NCBI RefSeq assembly: GCF_020873895.1 | Contig: NZ_JAHWGT010000035.1 | Location: 1 to 64,000, forward strand | DNA length: 64,000 nucleotides | Origin: Streptomyces sp. DH12 | GTDB taxonomy: Bacteria; Actinomycetota; Actinomycetes; Streptomycetales; Streptomycetaceae | Direction: 5' to 3' | Shown: in pieces, positions 27,738-36,750 of the stretch | Numbering within the stretch: the stretch's first letter is position 1 | Layout: every line of letters starts with the position of its first letter | Position numbers and translations under genes: made by a program | The notes under the pieces: generated by a model | Seen by the model: the letters and a program-made list of their open reading frames with translations, nothing else | Databases searched by the model: none | Told to the model about the DNA's origin: nothing

Positions 27738-28116
27738 GGATCTTGAACTTACAACTCAACTCAAACGCGAGGATTATTGAGCCATAAAGGCGTGACGCAC
27801 AACTGTGTCTGACGTGCGCTGATGCTCTGTGTGCCGCTCTCAGGCATGATGTGCATTCCCGGCACCACCCACCCCGTGCGGGGGTAGTGTGCTCAGATCG
27901 GCTCCTGTGGCCGTGGCGCCGGAATCCGGGCTCCTCGGGGCGCTCAACTGGTTGAAATCCGCACGGTGTGGTGTCGGTCCTGCGCCGGGTCCTGATTCCG
28001 GATACTCTCTGCTTAGCCGGAATCAGGGCCCGTCGGGGACACGACAAGCAGCGTCCGCAGGTATCCGGCTCACACAAGAACTTCTGTGAGAAGGTCGGAG
28101 AGGAGCGGGGGAGCAG
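27738..28116. promoter_or_regulatory. A/T-richer promoter region before the recombinase operon
   Basis: About 380 bases without a gene. The part around 27740-27860 is the most A/T-rich stretch nearby. A perfect 11-bp inverted repeat (CCTGATTCCGG, 27991-28001 and 28017-28027) lies about 90 bp before the first gene, and a related GGAATCCGG occurs near 27910. These may be operators or recombinase arm-binding sites. Confidence 0.5.
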
Positions 28117-28548
28117 ATGACGGTGGACATGTGGCACCCCCTGCCGGTGCACCCGACCGCGCAGTCCCGGGCGCCGCGCATCCTCCGCGACGAGATGACC
28201 GAGGTGCTGGCCGCCGTGGAGACGGAGACCAGGCTCGTCCGCGTCAACGGCGGACGCCTCGACCACACCGCCCGCCAGGAGCGCCCCGGCCGGTGGCGCA
28301 TGGCCTGCGGCACCCTGCCGGTGAGCCCGCACGACTTCGAGCGCTCCCTGTGCGGCACCCCCTGCCTGGCCTGCGAGCGCGCGCTGCGCCTCGCCGCCGA
28401 CCCGGCCGCCGCCGCCCTGCGATCCCACACCGCGAGCGTGCAGCGCCGCCAGGCCGCCGGCCAGCCTCCGCTCCCCGGCAGCGAACCCCGCCCGAGCAAC
28501 ATCGCCGAAGCCACTGCCCGCGCGCACGAGGAGCAGCCCGCGTCATGA
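28117..28548 (+). CDS. Hypothetical Cys-containing protein coupled to the recombinase
   Basis: A 143-residue protein preceded by an AGGAGCGGGGGAG ribosome binding site. The middle holds four cysteines (RMACGTLPVS, SLCGTPCLACERAL) that could bind zinc. The C-terminus is Ala/Arg-rich. Its stop overlaps the tyrosine recombinase start (ATGA), so the two are made together. It may be an accessory or directionality protein, but there is no recognised excisionase domain. Confidence 0.65.
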   Translation: MTVDMWHPLPVHPTAQSRAPRILRDEMTEVLAAVETETRLVRVNGGRLDHTARQERPGRWRMACGTLPVSPHDFERSLCGTPCLACERALRLAADPAAAALRSHTASVQRRQAAGQPPLPGSEPRPSNIAEATARAHEEQPAS

Positions 28549-29825
28549 CGTCGACCGAACTCGTCCCCGCCGCCGGGCCCGGCCGCACTCCGGCCGTCCG
28601 GCGCCGGCGCCGTGCCGAGCCGGACATCGTCTCTCCGGCCGGCGAGCGGATCTCGGCCTCGGCCGCCCGCAAGCTCACCGACTCCGTCCCCCGCAACTCC
28701 CACAACGCCCGGGCCAGCCGCTGGCGTTCCTACGCCCTGTGGTGCGCCACCTACGACTGGGCCGAGGACGAGCCCAACGCGGTGCTGTCCTACCTCTCCG
28801 ACCTCGGCGACCGCGGCCACCCCGCAACGAGCATCGAGGCCCACTTCAGCACCCTGCGCGCGATGCGCGCCATCCAGGGCACACCGCTGTCGGACAGGGA
28901 GGTCAAGGCCTGCCAGCTCGTCATCCGCCACCGCGCCGGCGAGGAGGCCGACGACCCCCTGGTGGAACCCGGCCCCCTTCAGGCCGACGCCGTCACCCTG
29001 GACGAGCTGCGCCTGATGGTGCGCAAGCTGAACCGCACCACGGCGCGCGGGAAGCGGGACGCCGCCGTCCTGCTCATCGCCTGGTGGATGGCGGCCCGCG
29101 CCTCCGAGCCCGCCCGCCTCAACCTGCACGACGCCAAGATCCGCACCGTGCAGATCGAGGACGAGGACGGCCGTAAGCGCCCCCACCAAGCCCTGATCAT
29201 CAAGATCCGTCGCTCCAAGGCCGACCAGGCCGCGCGCGGGCAGGAAGTGCGCATCCTCGCCCCCGCCGATCAGGAGCTCTGCCCCATCCACGCCCTGCGG
29301 GAATGGCTCGACGTCCTCGCCGACGACGGCCAGCTCACCCCCGGCCCGCTGCTGCGCCGCATCGACCGGCACGGCAACATCGGCGTCAAGGCCGCCGGAC
29401 GGCGGGCCAAGGACGACCGCCGCCGCGGCGGCATCACCGCCGACACGGTCAACGACATCATCAAGGCCACCGCCCGCGCCGCCGAGCTGACTCCCACTCC
29501 GACCCCCGAGGAGCGCGCCGTCGCAGCCCGGGCAAGGCAGGAAGCGCTCGCGGCCGCCGACGCCGCGCCCACCGCCGAAGAGGCCAACGCCGTCCTCAAG
29601 ACCTGGCGCACCGCCCGGCGCGCCGCCCGCGCCGCCGTCCGCCGCATCACCGGGCACAGCTTCCGCCGTGGCTGGATCCAGCAGGCCCTGGCCGCCGGCA
29701 GCCCGCCCGAGACGGTCGCGCTGCACTCGCGGCACTCGCTGCGCAGTACCGCCTTCGACGCCTACCGCCGCAAGAAGGTCCCCTGGAAGGAGAACCCGAC
29801 CCGCTTCCTCGGCCTGGCCGCCTGA
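28545..29825 (+). CDS. Tyrosine recombinase / site-specific integrase
   Basis: A 426-residue phage-integrase-type recombinase. The N-terminal SAM-like core-binding domain spans about residues 40-150. The catalytic set is visible: Arg185 (AARASEPARL), His371 and Arg374 (GHSFRR), His397 (HSRH) and nucleophile Tyr407 (AFDAYRRKK). A helical insertion of ~50 residues rich in Ala/Glu lies between the first Arg and the HxxR box. It may integrate the element or resolve multimers. An initiator tRNA gene lies 1 kb downstream, but no attachment-site duplication was seen. Confidence 0.9.
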   Translation: MTSTELVPAAGPGRTPAVRRRRRAEPDIVSPAGERISASAARKLTDSVPRNSHNARASRWRSYALWCATYDWAEDEPNAVLSYLSDLGDRGHPATSIEAHFSTLRAMRAIQGTPLSDREVKACQLVIRHRAGEEADDPLVEPGPLQADAVTLDELRLMVRKLNRTTARGKRDAAVLLIAWWMAARASEPARLNLHDAKIRTVQIEDEDGRKRPHQALIIKIRRSKADQAARGQEVRILAPADQELCPIHALREWLDVLADDGQLTPGPLLRRIDRHGNIGVKAAGRRAKDDRRRGGITADTVNDIIKATARAAELTPTPTPEERAVAARARQEALAAADAAPTAEEANAVLKTWRTARRAARAAVRRITGHSFRRGWIQQALAAGSPPETVALHSRHSLRSTAFDAYRRKKVPWKENPTRFLGLAA

Positions 29826-29895
29826 TCGTGATCAGCCCATCGCGGCCGCGCTACCCCCTCATCCGGTAAAGGCCGCCGGGCCGCAGAAGTCGGGG

Positions 29896-30585
29896 CTACG
29901 CCGGGCTGGTCAACCACGGCGGCAGGAATCCCGACCCGGGGGAGACCAGGGCGACGCCGTCGGGCAGCCGGCTGTTGACGTGCTCCACAAACGCGCCCGG
30001 CAGGCAGGGCGACTCGTGGATCTGGAACAGGGCCTTCACTGCCAGCCGGGGCGTGGACAGCAAGCTCAGGACCCACGCCTGGGTGGCGCTGCGGTCGGCG
30101 GGCTGTGCCGTCTTGGTGACCACGACGCGGACCAGACCGTCCTGGGCACAGGCCAGCGCAGCGTGGTTGGTCGGCGTGAGCTGCATGGCCTCGGCGTACA
30201 GGAGGCAGTCGTCCCACGCGATGTGGCTCAGGACGCCGTCCGGGGTAGCGAACACAACGCCCCACCGGGCCACGCCGATGGAGGGATCCGCGCCGTCGGA
30301 CCAGCCGTGCTCGATCATGTGCCGGTACGGGTCGACCCGCGGCTTGCCGGGCTCGGCGGAGCTCGGCCACTGGTGCACCACTCCCGGCGCGACGCCAGCC
30401 AAGGACCGGCTCCCCGGAGCCGTCCAGTTCGCGACGACCAGGGTGAGGCAGCCGGGGCCGCCGTTCCCGTACTGTCGCAGCACGACGAGCTCGGACTCGC
30501 GCCGGAGGCCCGCGGACGTGTAGGGCTGGCCAGTCATGGCGGCACGGGCACGGGCCGCGGACTTGCGAGCGTGGTTCTTCGTCAT
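29896..30585 (-). CDS. Hypothetical protein
   Basis: A 229-residue protein I do not recognise. It starts with a basic segment (KNHARKSAARARAAMTGQPY) seen in various Streptomyces plasmid proteins, followed by a mixed alpha/beta body with several Trp and His residues (HMIEHGWSDGADP; HIAWDDCLLYAEAM). AAGGAC lies eight bases before the ATG at 30585. Upstream ATGs would extend it with low-complexity residues. It is convergent with the recombinase gene. Confidence 0.65.
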   Translation of the reverse strand: MTKNHARKSAARARAAMTGQPYTSAGLRRESELVVLRQYGNGGPGCLTLVVANWTAPGSRSLAGVAPGVVHQWPSSAEPGKPRVDPYRHMIEHGWSDGADPSIGVARWGVVFATPDGVLSHIAWDDCLLYAEAMQLTPTNHAALACAQDGLVRVVVTKTAQPADRSATQAWVLSLLSTPRLAVKALFQIHESPCLPGAFVEHVNSRLPDGVALVSPGSGFLPPWLTSPA

Positions 30586-30879
30586 CAGTACGTCCTTCAC
30601 AGCCCGCGGCCCATGACCCGCCGGCCGGACAGCACGGACAGGACGAGACACGCGCTGATGCGGAGCACCTTCGGCCGTGTACGTCGCGGTCATGGGACGG
30701 GACGGGAACCTTCGGCCGCACGAGGGCCGCGCCCGACCATAGCCCCGAGCCCTTCAGGCGGCCAAGGCCGTGCCACCCGCCCGGGTGAACGCCCACCGAA
30801 ATGAGCCGTCGGTGAAGTGGCAGCACCAGAGGAATTCGGTCCGGAGCAGACGATCAGTAGCGTAGGGTGGTCTTACCGA

Positions 30880-30956
30880 CGCGGGGTGGAGCAGCTCGGT
30901 AGCTCGCTGGGCTCATAACCCAGAGGTCGCAGGTTCATATCCTGTCCCCGCTACCA
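30880..30956 (+). tRNA. Initiator tRNA-Met (anticodon CAT)
   Basis: A full 77-base cloverleaf with anticodon CAT at 30914-30916. It has initiator hallmarks: an unpaired first acceptor position (C1 opposite T72) and three G:C pairs in the anticodon stem (GGG/CCC around CTCATAA). CCA is encoded. Initiators normally have A72, so T72 is a small oddity. A strong terminator follows. It could be a spare initiator tRNA or a remnant of an integration site. Confidence 0.93.
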
Positions 30957-30961
30957 ACGCA

Positions 30962-30996
30962 CCGGCCCCCTTCGACATAGGATCGAAGGGGGCCGG
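30962..30996 (+). terminator. Terminator of the tRNA gene
   Basis: A perfect 14-bp stem (CCGGCCCCCTTCGA) encloses a 7-base loop, starting five bases after the encoded CCA. Confidence 0.85.
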
Positions 30997-31052
30997 AAGC
31001 ATGTAGGCGCCCGCCCGCCGCAGGCACCGACGCCGCAGCCGGGTGCTTGCCT

Positions 31053-31583
31053 CTACTCCGCGCCGCGCTGCGCCTCGAAGGCTGACATCATCACCTCGTA
31101 CGTCTGCTGCCTGCGGGCCGCGTGTTCAGGGCTTGCCATGTAACGCAGGTGCTCCTCGTGGTCCCGCGCTCTCTCCTCATGCCGGCGGCGCCGCTGCTCG
31201 GCGACCTGCGGTGACGGCGCGGTGCGTATCGCCTCCGCAGCCACCTCCGGATCCGGGGCATCCAGGGACATCTGGACCCGGGCGAGGACGTCCTGGCCGA
31301 CGGCGCTGGACTCCAGCCACAGCACCATGCCGGGGTCCTCGTCGAACGCGAGGCGCAGCCGCTCCCGGCCCGGTGCCGTTTCCGCCAACGGGAGCAGTAC
31401 GGCCGGGTCGTTGCTGGCGTGCACCAGGGCCGAGGCCTCCGGGTCCTCCTTGATGAGCCCGGCGATCCGCTCCAGGAACGCGGCCGTGCGCACCAGCGCG
31501 GCGGAGTTCGGGTCGTACGGACGCGGCCCCGGGTCGCCGTGCTCCCACGACCGCGAAGCCTCGATCTGCTCGTTGATGTCCAC
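31053..31583 (-). CDS. Hypothetical helical protein
   Basis: A 176-residue acidic, helical protein of unknown function. Residues 30-110 alternate hydrophobic and charged positions. The C-terminal third is strongly charged (EQRRRRHEERARDHEEHLRY), likely coiled coil. No membrane helix, signal peptide or catalytic motif was seen. It is separated by 35 bp from the next upstream gene on the same strand and may share its transcript. Confidence 0.65.
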   Translation of the reverse strand: MDINEQIEASRSWEHGDPGPRPYDPNSAALVRTAAFLERIAGLIKEDPEASALVHASNDPAVLLPLAETAPGRERLRLAFDEDPGMVLWLESSAVGQDVLARVQMSLDAPDPEVAAEAIRTAPSPQVAEQRRRRHEERARDHEEHLRYMASPEHAARRQQTYEVMMSAFEAQRGAE

Positions 31584-31618
31584 CCGGCCCCTACCCCTCG
31601 TGATCTCCGACCCTGAGC

Positions 31619-31897
31619 CTACGAGGTTGCACAGCGGGCCGGTACAGCGGCCCTAGGCGCGATCTGCATCCGGGCGCCGTCCCACAGCACCGTCTCTGCG
31701 GGCAGGATGAGCAGTCCGGCCTCCCCGTCCTGCCAGGCCGCGCCCGTACGTCGCACCTGGACGGCCGCGCCGCCCGCACCGGCCATGTAGACCGTGGGGT
31801 CGACTTCCCATCCGTGCTGGGCGAGCCACGCCTCCAGCTGGATCATGTCCGACGGTGTCGCCCCACGCGGCCACTCGTATGTGCTCTTGCTGCTCAT
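31619..31897 (-). CDS. Hypothetical small protein
   Basis: A 92-residue protein of unknown function, beginning MSSKSTYEWPRGATPSDM and containing a segment with alternating hydrophobic residues (AAVQVRRTGAAWQDGEAGLL). The start at 31897 is the only ATG giving a compact protein. The upstream part of the longer frame is Pro/Gly-rich and looks non-coding. Confidence 0.6.
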   Translation of the reverse strand: MSSKSTYEWPRGATPSDMIQLEAWLAQHGWEVDPTVYMAGAGGAAVQVRRTGAAWQDGEAGLLILPAETVLWDGARMQIAPRAAVPARCATS

Positions 31898-32370
31898 GTC
31901 CGTCCCCGCCCGGTTACGGCCGGACGCCCGGCCACTGGCGATCCTCCCACCCGGCACTGACAGAGGGCTGCGCAATTTCCGGGACCCGGCTGGGAACCCC
32001 ATCGCTGGACCGGGCAGCAGCCTGGGATCCGGAGACGGGGCCCCGCCGCAGTGCCTTCGAATCCTCGGAATACCGACATGCTGCGGCAACGGGAAGATCT
32101 CTGGCAGTCTCCTCTTCGACGAGCCCGGAGACCCCGCAGCAGGCACCCGACGGGTACTCCCAGGCGCTCCGCCGGGCCCAGGAGGCCCGGCGCCGCCGAG
32201 GCTGAGACGGAACCGGCCCCCAGCCGGGATGGTGGACTGGTGGGGCTGCCGGACCGGGGCCCAACCACGGTGACGGTCCGGCAGCCCTGGGAGCGCGGCG
32301 CCGTACCGGTGCTGGCGGGCTCCTTGGGGGTGCGGTGCGGGTGGCGGGGGGCCGTGCCCGCACCGCGCGG
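31898..32370. other. 473 bases with no supported gene
   Basis: Open frames on both strands are low-complexity and lack credible starts. A plus-strand frame ending at 32205 (tail SQALRRAQEARRRRG) could be a remnant, but has no visible ribosome binding site. No strong hairpin or repeat was noticed. Confidence 0.4.
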
Positions 32371-32625
32371 TCAGCGTACGGGCCAGGGATAGCGGCGGGC
32401 GAGGACCGCCCACTCCTCATCCGCCCGGCCGGGCACGGTCCGGCCGTCGGTCTCCCACCGTGCGGCGAGCGCGGTGAAGATCGGCTCCAGCTCGGGGCGG
32501 GGAGCCGTTTCGCCTCCGCTGCGCTGTACGCCGATGGCGGGCGTGAGCCGCATCGTCGTGGTCACGCCTGGTTCAACGCCGTCTGTGCCGTCCGGGTCAC
32601 CCACCGGCACTCGGGGCCCGCTCAT
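32371..32625 (-). CDS. Hypothetical small protein coupled to the GNAT gene
   Basis: An 84-residue protein whose ATG overlaps the stop of the upstream acetyltransferase gene (ATGA). The C-terminal half is helical (PELEPIFTALAARWETDGRT) and ends EWAVLARRYPWPVR. No family was recognised. Coupling suggests a shared role with the GNAT enzyme, perhaps as partner or substrate, but that is speculation. Confidence 0.6.
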   Translation of the reverse strand: MSGPRVPVGDPDGTDGVEPGVTTTMRLTPAIGVQRSGGETAPRPELEPIFTALAARWETDGRTVPGRADEEWAVLARRYPWPVR

Positions 32626-33347
32626 CAGCGGCGGGGGCGCCAGCGGGTGAACATGCACTGGTCGTCGCCTGCCCCGAGTCGGAAGGGCAGGGCGATGGGG
32701 TCGAGGGAGAAGGGCTCTCCGGGGGCGTGGACGGTCCAGCCGTATCGGGTGTAGAAGGCGCCGAGATCGCGATCAGCCTCGTAGGAGCCGTACACCACGT
32801 AGTAGCCCAGCTGCTGGTAGACCTGCCAGGCCCGCTTGAGCAGCGTGCCGGCGATGCCCTGGCCGCGGGCGTGTTCGGCGACGGCCAGGCCGTGGACCTT
32901 GCCGACGAACAGGCTCAGGGCCATGGCCTTGTCGGGACCGAAGCCGTTCTTCATGGCCATGTCGATAAGCGTTCCGGGGGCGGTCGCGGACAGCGCTCCG
33001 ATGGTGCGGTCCGTCTCATCGGTGGCGACCAGGGGCAGGCAGACGGTGGTCAGGGCCTCGGTCATGGGCTGGCTGGTGAAGGCGAACGAGGCGGCGTGGC
33101 GGTACGCCTTCGGGCCGCCGAGGCCGTCGAGCATGGTGGAGGCCACGGTGCCGTTCTCGATCGCGGTACGCAGTTCGGGCAGGAACCCAACGCCCTCGCC
33201 GGAGGTGGCGAGCAAGGCGTCCGCGGCATCGGCGTCCTGCGGCCGGGCCAGGTGGATGCGCGTACCGGCCGGGCCCTGCCAGCCGGTGCGGACTCGGTCG
33301 GCGGACAGCGGCGGTGCCTGCCGGGCCTTCTTGGTCGTCTTGCCCAT
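32625..33347 (-). CDS. GNAT-family N-acetyltransferase
   Basis: A 240-residue acetyltransferase. The acetyl-CoA-binding motif A is clear (GLAVAEHARGQGIAGTLLKR, about residues 159-178), followed by motif B (YYVVYGSYEADRDLGAFYTR, about 189-208), where a Tyr near AFYTRYGW could act as general acid. The N-terminal ~30 residues are basic and disordered. The substrate is unknown. It is coupled by ATGA to the small downstream gene. Confidence 0.85.
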   Translation of the reverse strand: MGKTTKKARQAPPLSADRVRTGWQGPAGTRIHLARPQDADAADALLATSGEGVGFLPELRTAIENGTVASTMLDGLGGPKAYRHAASFAFTSQPMTEALTTVCLPLVATDETDRTIGALSATAPGTLIDMAMKNGFGPDKAMALSLFVGKVHGLAVAEHARGQGIAGTLLKRAWQVYQQLGYYVVYGSYEADRDLGAFYTRYGWTVHAPGEPFSLDPIALPFRLGAGDDQCMFTRWRPRR

Positions 33348-33578
33348 GGTCTTCGTCCCCCTGGTGGTGGTTGCAGGCGGCGTACGGCCGCCTGCGCTGA
33401 GATGGATCTTGTCCCGGCGGCCGGGCGGCCTACCGCCGGTTTCCGGTCGGATGTTCCTCGACGGGCTGGCCCTGGTCCTCGTCCTCGGTGTCGTCGGGCC
33501 AGCGGCCGAACGGCCCGATGCGGCCAGGGCCTTCGGCGCCGAGTACGCCGGGGCCCTTCGTACGGTGCGGCGTGCGGA

Positions 33579-34679
33579 TCACGCGTCCTCCCCTTCGAGC
33601 CGGGCTTGCGCCAGCAGCGCGGCCACAACATCGTTCGTCCCGTCTTCGGTCTGTTCAACGAGCGTGTGCAGCACGTCGTCCGTGGTGCCGTCCATGACCT
33701 GCCGGGTAAGCCGCTCCATCAGCTCGGGGTCGGTGCCGCTGCCGGGGCCGGTGAGGTCCACCCGGGTCGGCCGGCGCGGGGCGATGATCTCGGGCCCGGC
33801 CGGGGCGCCGGTCTCCTCGGCGTCGGCGAGCGCGCGGTAGACGGAGGCGACGGAGGGGTGCTGTCCGGCGTTCTTCCCGGTCTTGATGGTCAGCTTCTTG
33901 GCGATCTCGGGGACGGGGACGCCCTTGTCCTTGAGCGCGCGGGCGAACAGCAGCATGTCGTCGTCGATGACCTTGGGTCGTCCGCCGTGGTTGCCCTTGG
34001 TCGCGGCGGCGACCTGCCCCTCCAGGGTCTTCTCCCGGATGTAGTTGCGGTCGAGCTGGGCGGCGACGGCCAGCACGGCGAAGAACATCGCGCCCATGCC
34101 GTTGGGGTCGTAGATGCCGGTGAGGGGGCCGGTGAGGAGTTCGAGCTGGACGCCGGCCCTCTGGAGCTGGTTGGACAGGGTCATCAGCTCGGCGGCGTTG
34201 CGGGCCAGGCGCTTGAGCTCGTGGACGGTGAGGATGACCTCCTGGTCGGGGGCGGCCTCCTTGATGTCGTACGCCAGCTTCAGCGCCGCCTCCAGCTTCG
34301 GCCGCGTCTTCACCCGCGTGCTGATCTTCTCGGAGAAGATCCGCTTGCAGACCGGCCGGAGCGCATCGAGCTGGCTCTGCAACTCCTGCTGCGCGGTCGA
34401 GCAGCGCGCGTACCCAATCCGGATCGGCTTGGCCGCCTCGACGGCCGGCGCCGCCTCGACGGGCGGGCCCTGCTTCCATGGTCGTCCCGGGCCGCGGTCC
34501 TCCAGCACGAGGACGTCGAGTTCCTCGCGGAGCGCGGGCACGAGGATGAAGCGTGCGGTGTGGTACTTCGTCGCGGTCTTCCCGCCGCGGGTGCGGCAGG
34601 CGCTGCCCGCCGGGGCTTCACACTTCGGACAGTCGTTTCGTTCTACCGCGATTGCGGCTTGATCGGGCGTCAGATCCAC
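33579..34679 (-). CDS. Serine recombinase (resolvase) with N-terminal zinc finger
   Basis: A 366-residue serine recombinase. Residues 15-60 form a Cys/His site (DCPKCEAPAGSACRT, then TKYHTARF). The resolvase domain starts near residue 86 with IGYARCSTAQQELQSQLDAL, where Ser94 is the nucleophile. It continues to the E-helix and a helix-turn-helix (VPVPEIAKKL...PSVASVYRAL). A C-terminal acidic tail of ~80 residues is unusual for resolvases. It probably resolves plasmid multimers or belonged to a Tn3-like element, but no transposase or terminal repeats were found nearby. Confidence 0.88.
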   Translation of the reverse strand: MDLTPDQAAIAVERNDCPKCEAPAGSACRTRGGKTATKYHTARFILVPALREELDVLVLEDRGPGRPWKQGPPVEAAPAVEAAKPIRIGYARCSTAQQELQSQLDALRPVCKRIFSEKISTRVKTRPKLEAALKLAYDIKEAAPDQEVILTVHELKRLARNAAELMTLSNQLQRAGVQLELLTGPLTGIYDPNGMGAMFFAVLAVAAQLDRNYIREKTLEGQVAAATKGNHGGRPKVIDDDMLLFARALKDKGVPVPEIAKKLTIKTGKNAGQHPSVASVYRALADAEETGAPAGPEIIAPRRPTRVDLTGPGSGTDPELMERLTRQVMDGTTDDVLHTLVEQTEDGTNDVVAALLAQARLEGEDA

Positions 34680-34898
34680 CCCGGAAGTCTGTCAGAAATG
34701 TCTCGCACAACGTGCAGGTTTTGAGAGGCCTTCTGCGAACGGCGACCTGTGGAAACGTGATCCACTTCGGGGCCCTCGCAGAACTCTCGCAACTGTTCAT
34801 TTATGAGAATCACCGTCCGCAACCATCGTCACGCACAGCTACATGGCACCTGGCCGCAGCTTCGGGAGCGGGGCCCGAAAGCGGAACGGGCGCTACCG

Positions 34899-35213
34899 CT
34901 AATCGCTGTTCCGATGCTCCTCAACCGGCCCGCCCGTCGTGCCGGACGTCTGTTCGTTCACCCACCGCTGTGCCTCCGCGAGGTTCGCGGCCGTGCCCGC
35001 CGGCGCGTACGAAAACCCGTTCCACTCCTCCAGGGCCCGTGGCTCCTCGGGGCGGAGGTGCCCGCCGCCGCCGTGGAGCGGGCGGTGCCGGCGGTAGACG
35101 TCCAGCGGCGGGCGGCGCCGCTTGTTGTACGCGGCGAGCCTGTCGTCGGCGTCGACGCGCGGGACGGCGCGGGACGGCTGGTTCGGCGGTCCGGGTCGGG
35201 AGTGCTTGCCCAT
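34899..35213 (-). CDS. DUF6087-family protein beside the graspetide regulator
   Basis: A 104-residue protein resembling Streptomyces DUF6087 proteins (DDRLAAYNKRRRPPLDVYRR, then PRALEEWNGFSYAPAGTAAN). The family's function is unknown. A second, divergent member lies at 51.8-52.1 kb beside the lasso cluster. The shared signature is a basic N-terminal block, then EW(N/D)G with two aromatic residues and G(V/T)AA. It lies 13 bp after the XRE/TPR regulator gene on the same strand, probably in one transcript. Confidence 0.75.
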   Translation of the reverse strand: MGKHSRPGPPNQPSRAVPRVDADDRLAAYNKRRRPPLDVYRRHRPLHGGGGHLRPEEPRALEEWNGFSYAPAGTAANLAEAQRWVNEQTSGTTGGPVEEHRNSD

Positions 35214-35226
35214 GACGTCGATGGTC

Positions 35227-36591
35227 TCAGGCCGCGACGGTGGTCGGCCGGGCCGCGGCGAGGTCCGCCGCGCGGGTGCGGACCTCGTCCACCGCGGCGG
35301 TCCGGTACGGCCGGGCGGCGTCCAGCAGCGTGTTCAGGCGGGAGGTGACCAGTGTGGAGTCGATGCGGGCGGCCTCGTCCAGCGCCTGGTGGGCTGCGGC
35401 GGCGCCCTGCTCCGGCTCGTTCTCCGTGAACAACGCGGCAGCCAGCCCGATGCGGTCCATGACGCGCACGCGGTCGAAGCCGGGCCTGCGCAGGGCGAGC
35501 GCGTCGGTGAAGTGATCACTGGCGCGACGGTTCCGGCCGATGCCGGTGAGGTCGCGGGCGGAGACCGCGCGGGCGCCGGCGTGCTCGGCGGCGTCGAAGT
35601 ACGCCACCCACTCCGGCACCTCGCCGAGGCCGTCCGCGACCAGTTCGTCAGCGGTGCCGAGGTGCCGCTCGGCACTGTGCTCGTCGCCGAGGGCGGCGTG
35701 CACCCGACCGGTCTGGGAGGCGACCAGTGCACGGGCCGCGGGGATGGTTGCCTTCTTCGCGGCGACGCCGAGGAGGCCGAGGGCGTCGTCCGGGTGTCCG
35801 AGGTAGATCATCTGGTGGGACATGCGGGTGGCGATCTCCACCCCGCGGTCCGGCTGCCCGGCCTCACCGGCGGCGTAGATGCCGTACGACCAGTATCGCT
35901 GGGCGGTGGCGTACCGCCCGCAGTCGTGGCTGACCCACCCGGCCAGCGCCGCCAGGTCCGCGGTCGCCGCGAACACCCGGGCCTTTAGCGAGGCGGGGAC
36001 GCCGTCCTGGACGCGGCGGGCGACTTCGGCGAGCTGGGCGACGATCGCGGAGCGGTACAGGCCGCCGCCCTTGGAAGCGTCGGCCTTCGTGAAGAACGCG
36101 GTCACCTCCTCCAGCGCCGTCGTGGTGTCCGTGTCGAAGCCCTTGGTCGCGCCGTTCAGCCGGCGGGCGGTGCCGCCCAGCATCCGCTCGGCGGCCAGGA
36201 TCAGCGGGGCGCCGAGGGCGAGCTTGAGGGTGTCGCGGCGGTCGAGGAAGAGATCCATCTGCGTCCATCCGGCCAGGGTCTGGGCGGCTGCCTCGGTCAG
36301 CAGCGGGAGCTGGATGCTATCCAGCGTCGGCCCTGCGGCCGTCAGGCCCAAATCACCCGGCGTGAGCGGCTGGCCGACCGCGTCCGAGATGACGGCCGCG
36401 AGCAGGGCCGGGACCGGCGGGCGGGGGCGTTCGCCGTCGATCCAGCGGCGGATGCGGGTCGCATCGGGTGCGATCTGCCGGTGACCTTGGCGGATGGCTT
36501 CGGCGGCGATCCGGCGGGCGATCTCGCCGTGGGACAGGCCGGTGGCCGCGAGCCACAGCGCGAGGTGCGGATTGCTCGATCTGCCGGTCAT
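35227..36591 (-). CDS. Helix-turn-helix / TPR-like regulator of the graspetide cluster
   Basis: A 454-residue regulator transcribed away from the graspetide genes. An N-terminal DNA-binding domain spans residues 1-60 (WLAATGLSHGEIARRI; DATRIRRWIDGERPRP). A long all-helical region with TPR-like repeats follows (ATAQRYWSYGIYAAGEAGQP; HPDDALGLLGVAAKKATIP). This architecture is typical of Streptomyces regulators that sense small peptides or partner proteins. The ATG at 36591 has a GGGCGAG-like ribosome binding site. An inverted repeat (CGTGGC / GCCACG at 36628-36645) in the divergent promoter may be its operator. Confidence 0.82.
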   Translation of the reverse strand: MTGRSSNPHLALWLAATGLSHGEIARRIAAEAIRQGHRQIAPDATRIRRWIDGERPRPPVPALLAAVISDAVGQPLTPGDLGLTAAGPTLDSIQLPLLTEAAAQTLAGWTQMDLFLDRRDTLKLALGAPLILAAERMLGGTARRLNGATKGFDTDTTTALEEVTAFFTKADASKGGGLYRSAIVAQLAEVARRVQDGVPASLKARVFAATADLAALAGWVSHDCGRYATAQRYWSYGIYAAGEAGQPDRGVEIATRMSHQMIYLGHPDDALGLLGVAAKKATIPAARALVASQTGRVHAALGDEHSAERHLGTADELVADGLGEVPEWVAYFDAAEHAGARAVSARDLTGIGRNRRASDHFTDALALRRPGFDRVRVMDRIGLAAALFTENEPEQGAAAAHQALDEAARIDSTLVTSRLNTLLDAARPYRTAAVDEVRTRAADLAAARPTTVAA

Positions 36592-36750
36592 CGCCGTCTC
36601 GCCCTCCCCGACTCGCGCATCACGGAGCGTGGCAGTTTCGCCACGGTTCGCGGCACCCACGGTACTGGTCACGGCCCTGGCCAGAGGCGGATTCTGCTCA
36701 GGCGGTAGCCGCCCGGGCTATCCGCATGAGGCAAGGGGAAGGACGAACGC

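Noticed and set aside
28086-29825. An N-terminal extension of the tyrosine recombinase by ~150 codons
   Set aside because: The extension overlaps the upstream gene, which has its own ribosome binding site. The ATG at 28545 with ATGA coupling is the better start.
33579-34679. The serine resolvase as part of an intact Tn3-like transposon
   Set aside because: No transposase gene or terminal inverted repeats were seen nearby.
32727-34724. A 665-codon plus-strand frame over the GNAT and resolvase genes
   Set aside because: It runs across two well-supported minus-strand genes and their gap and shows no domain.
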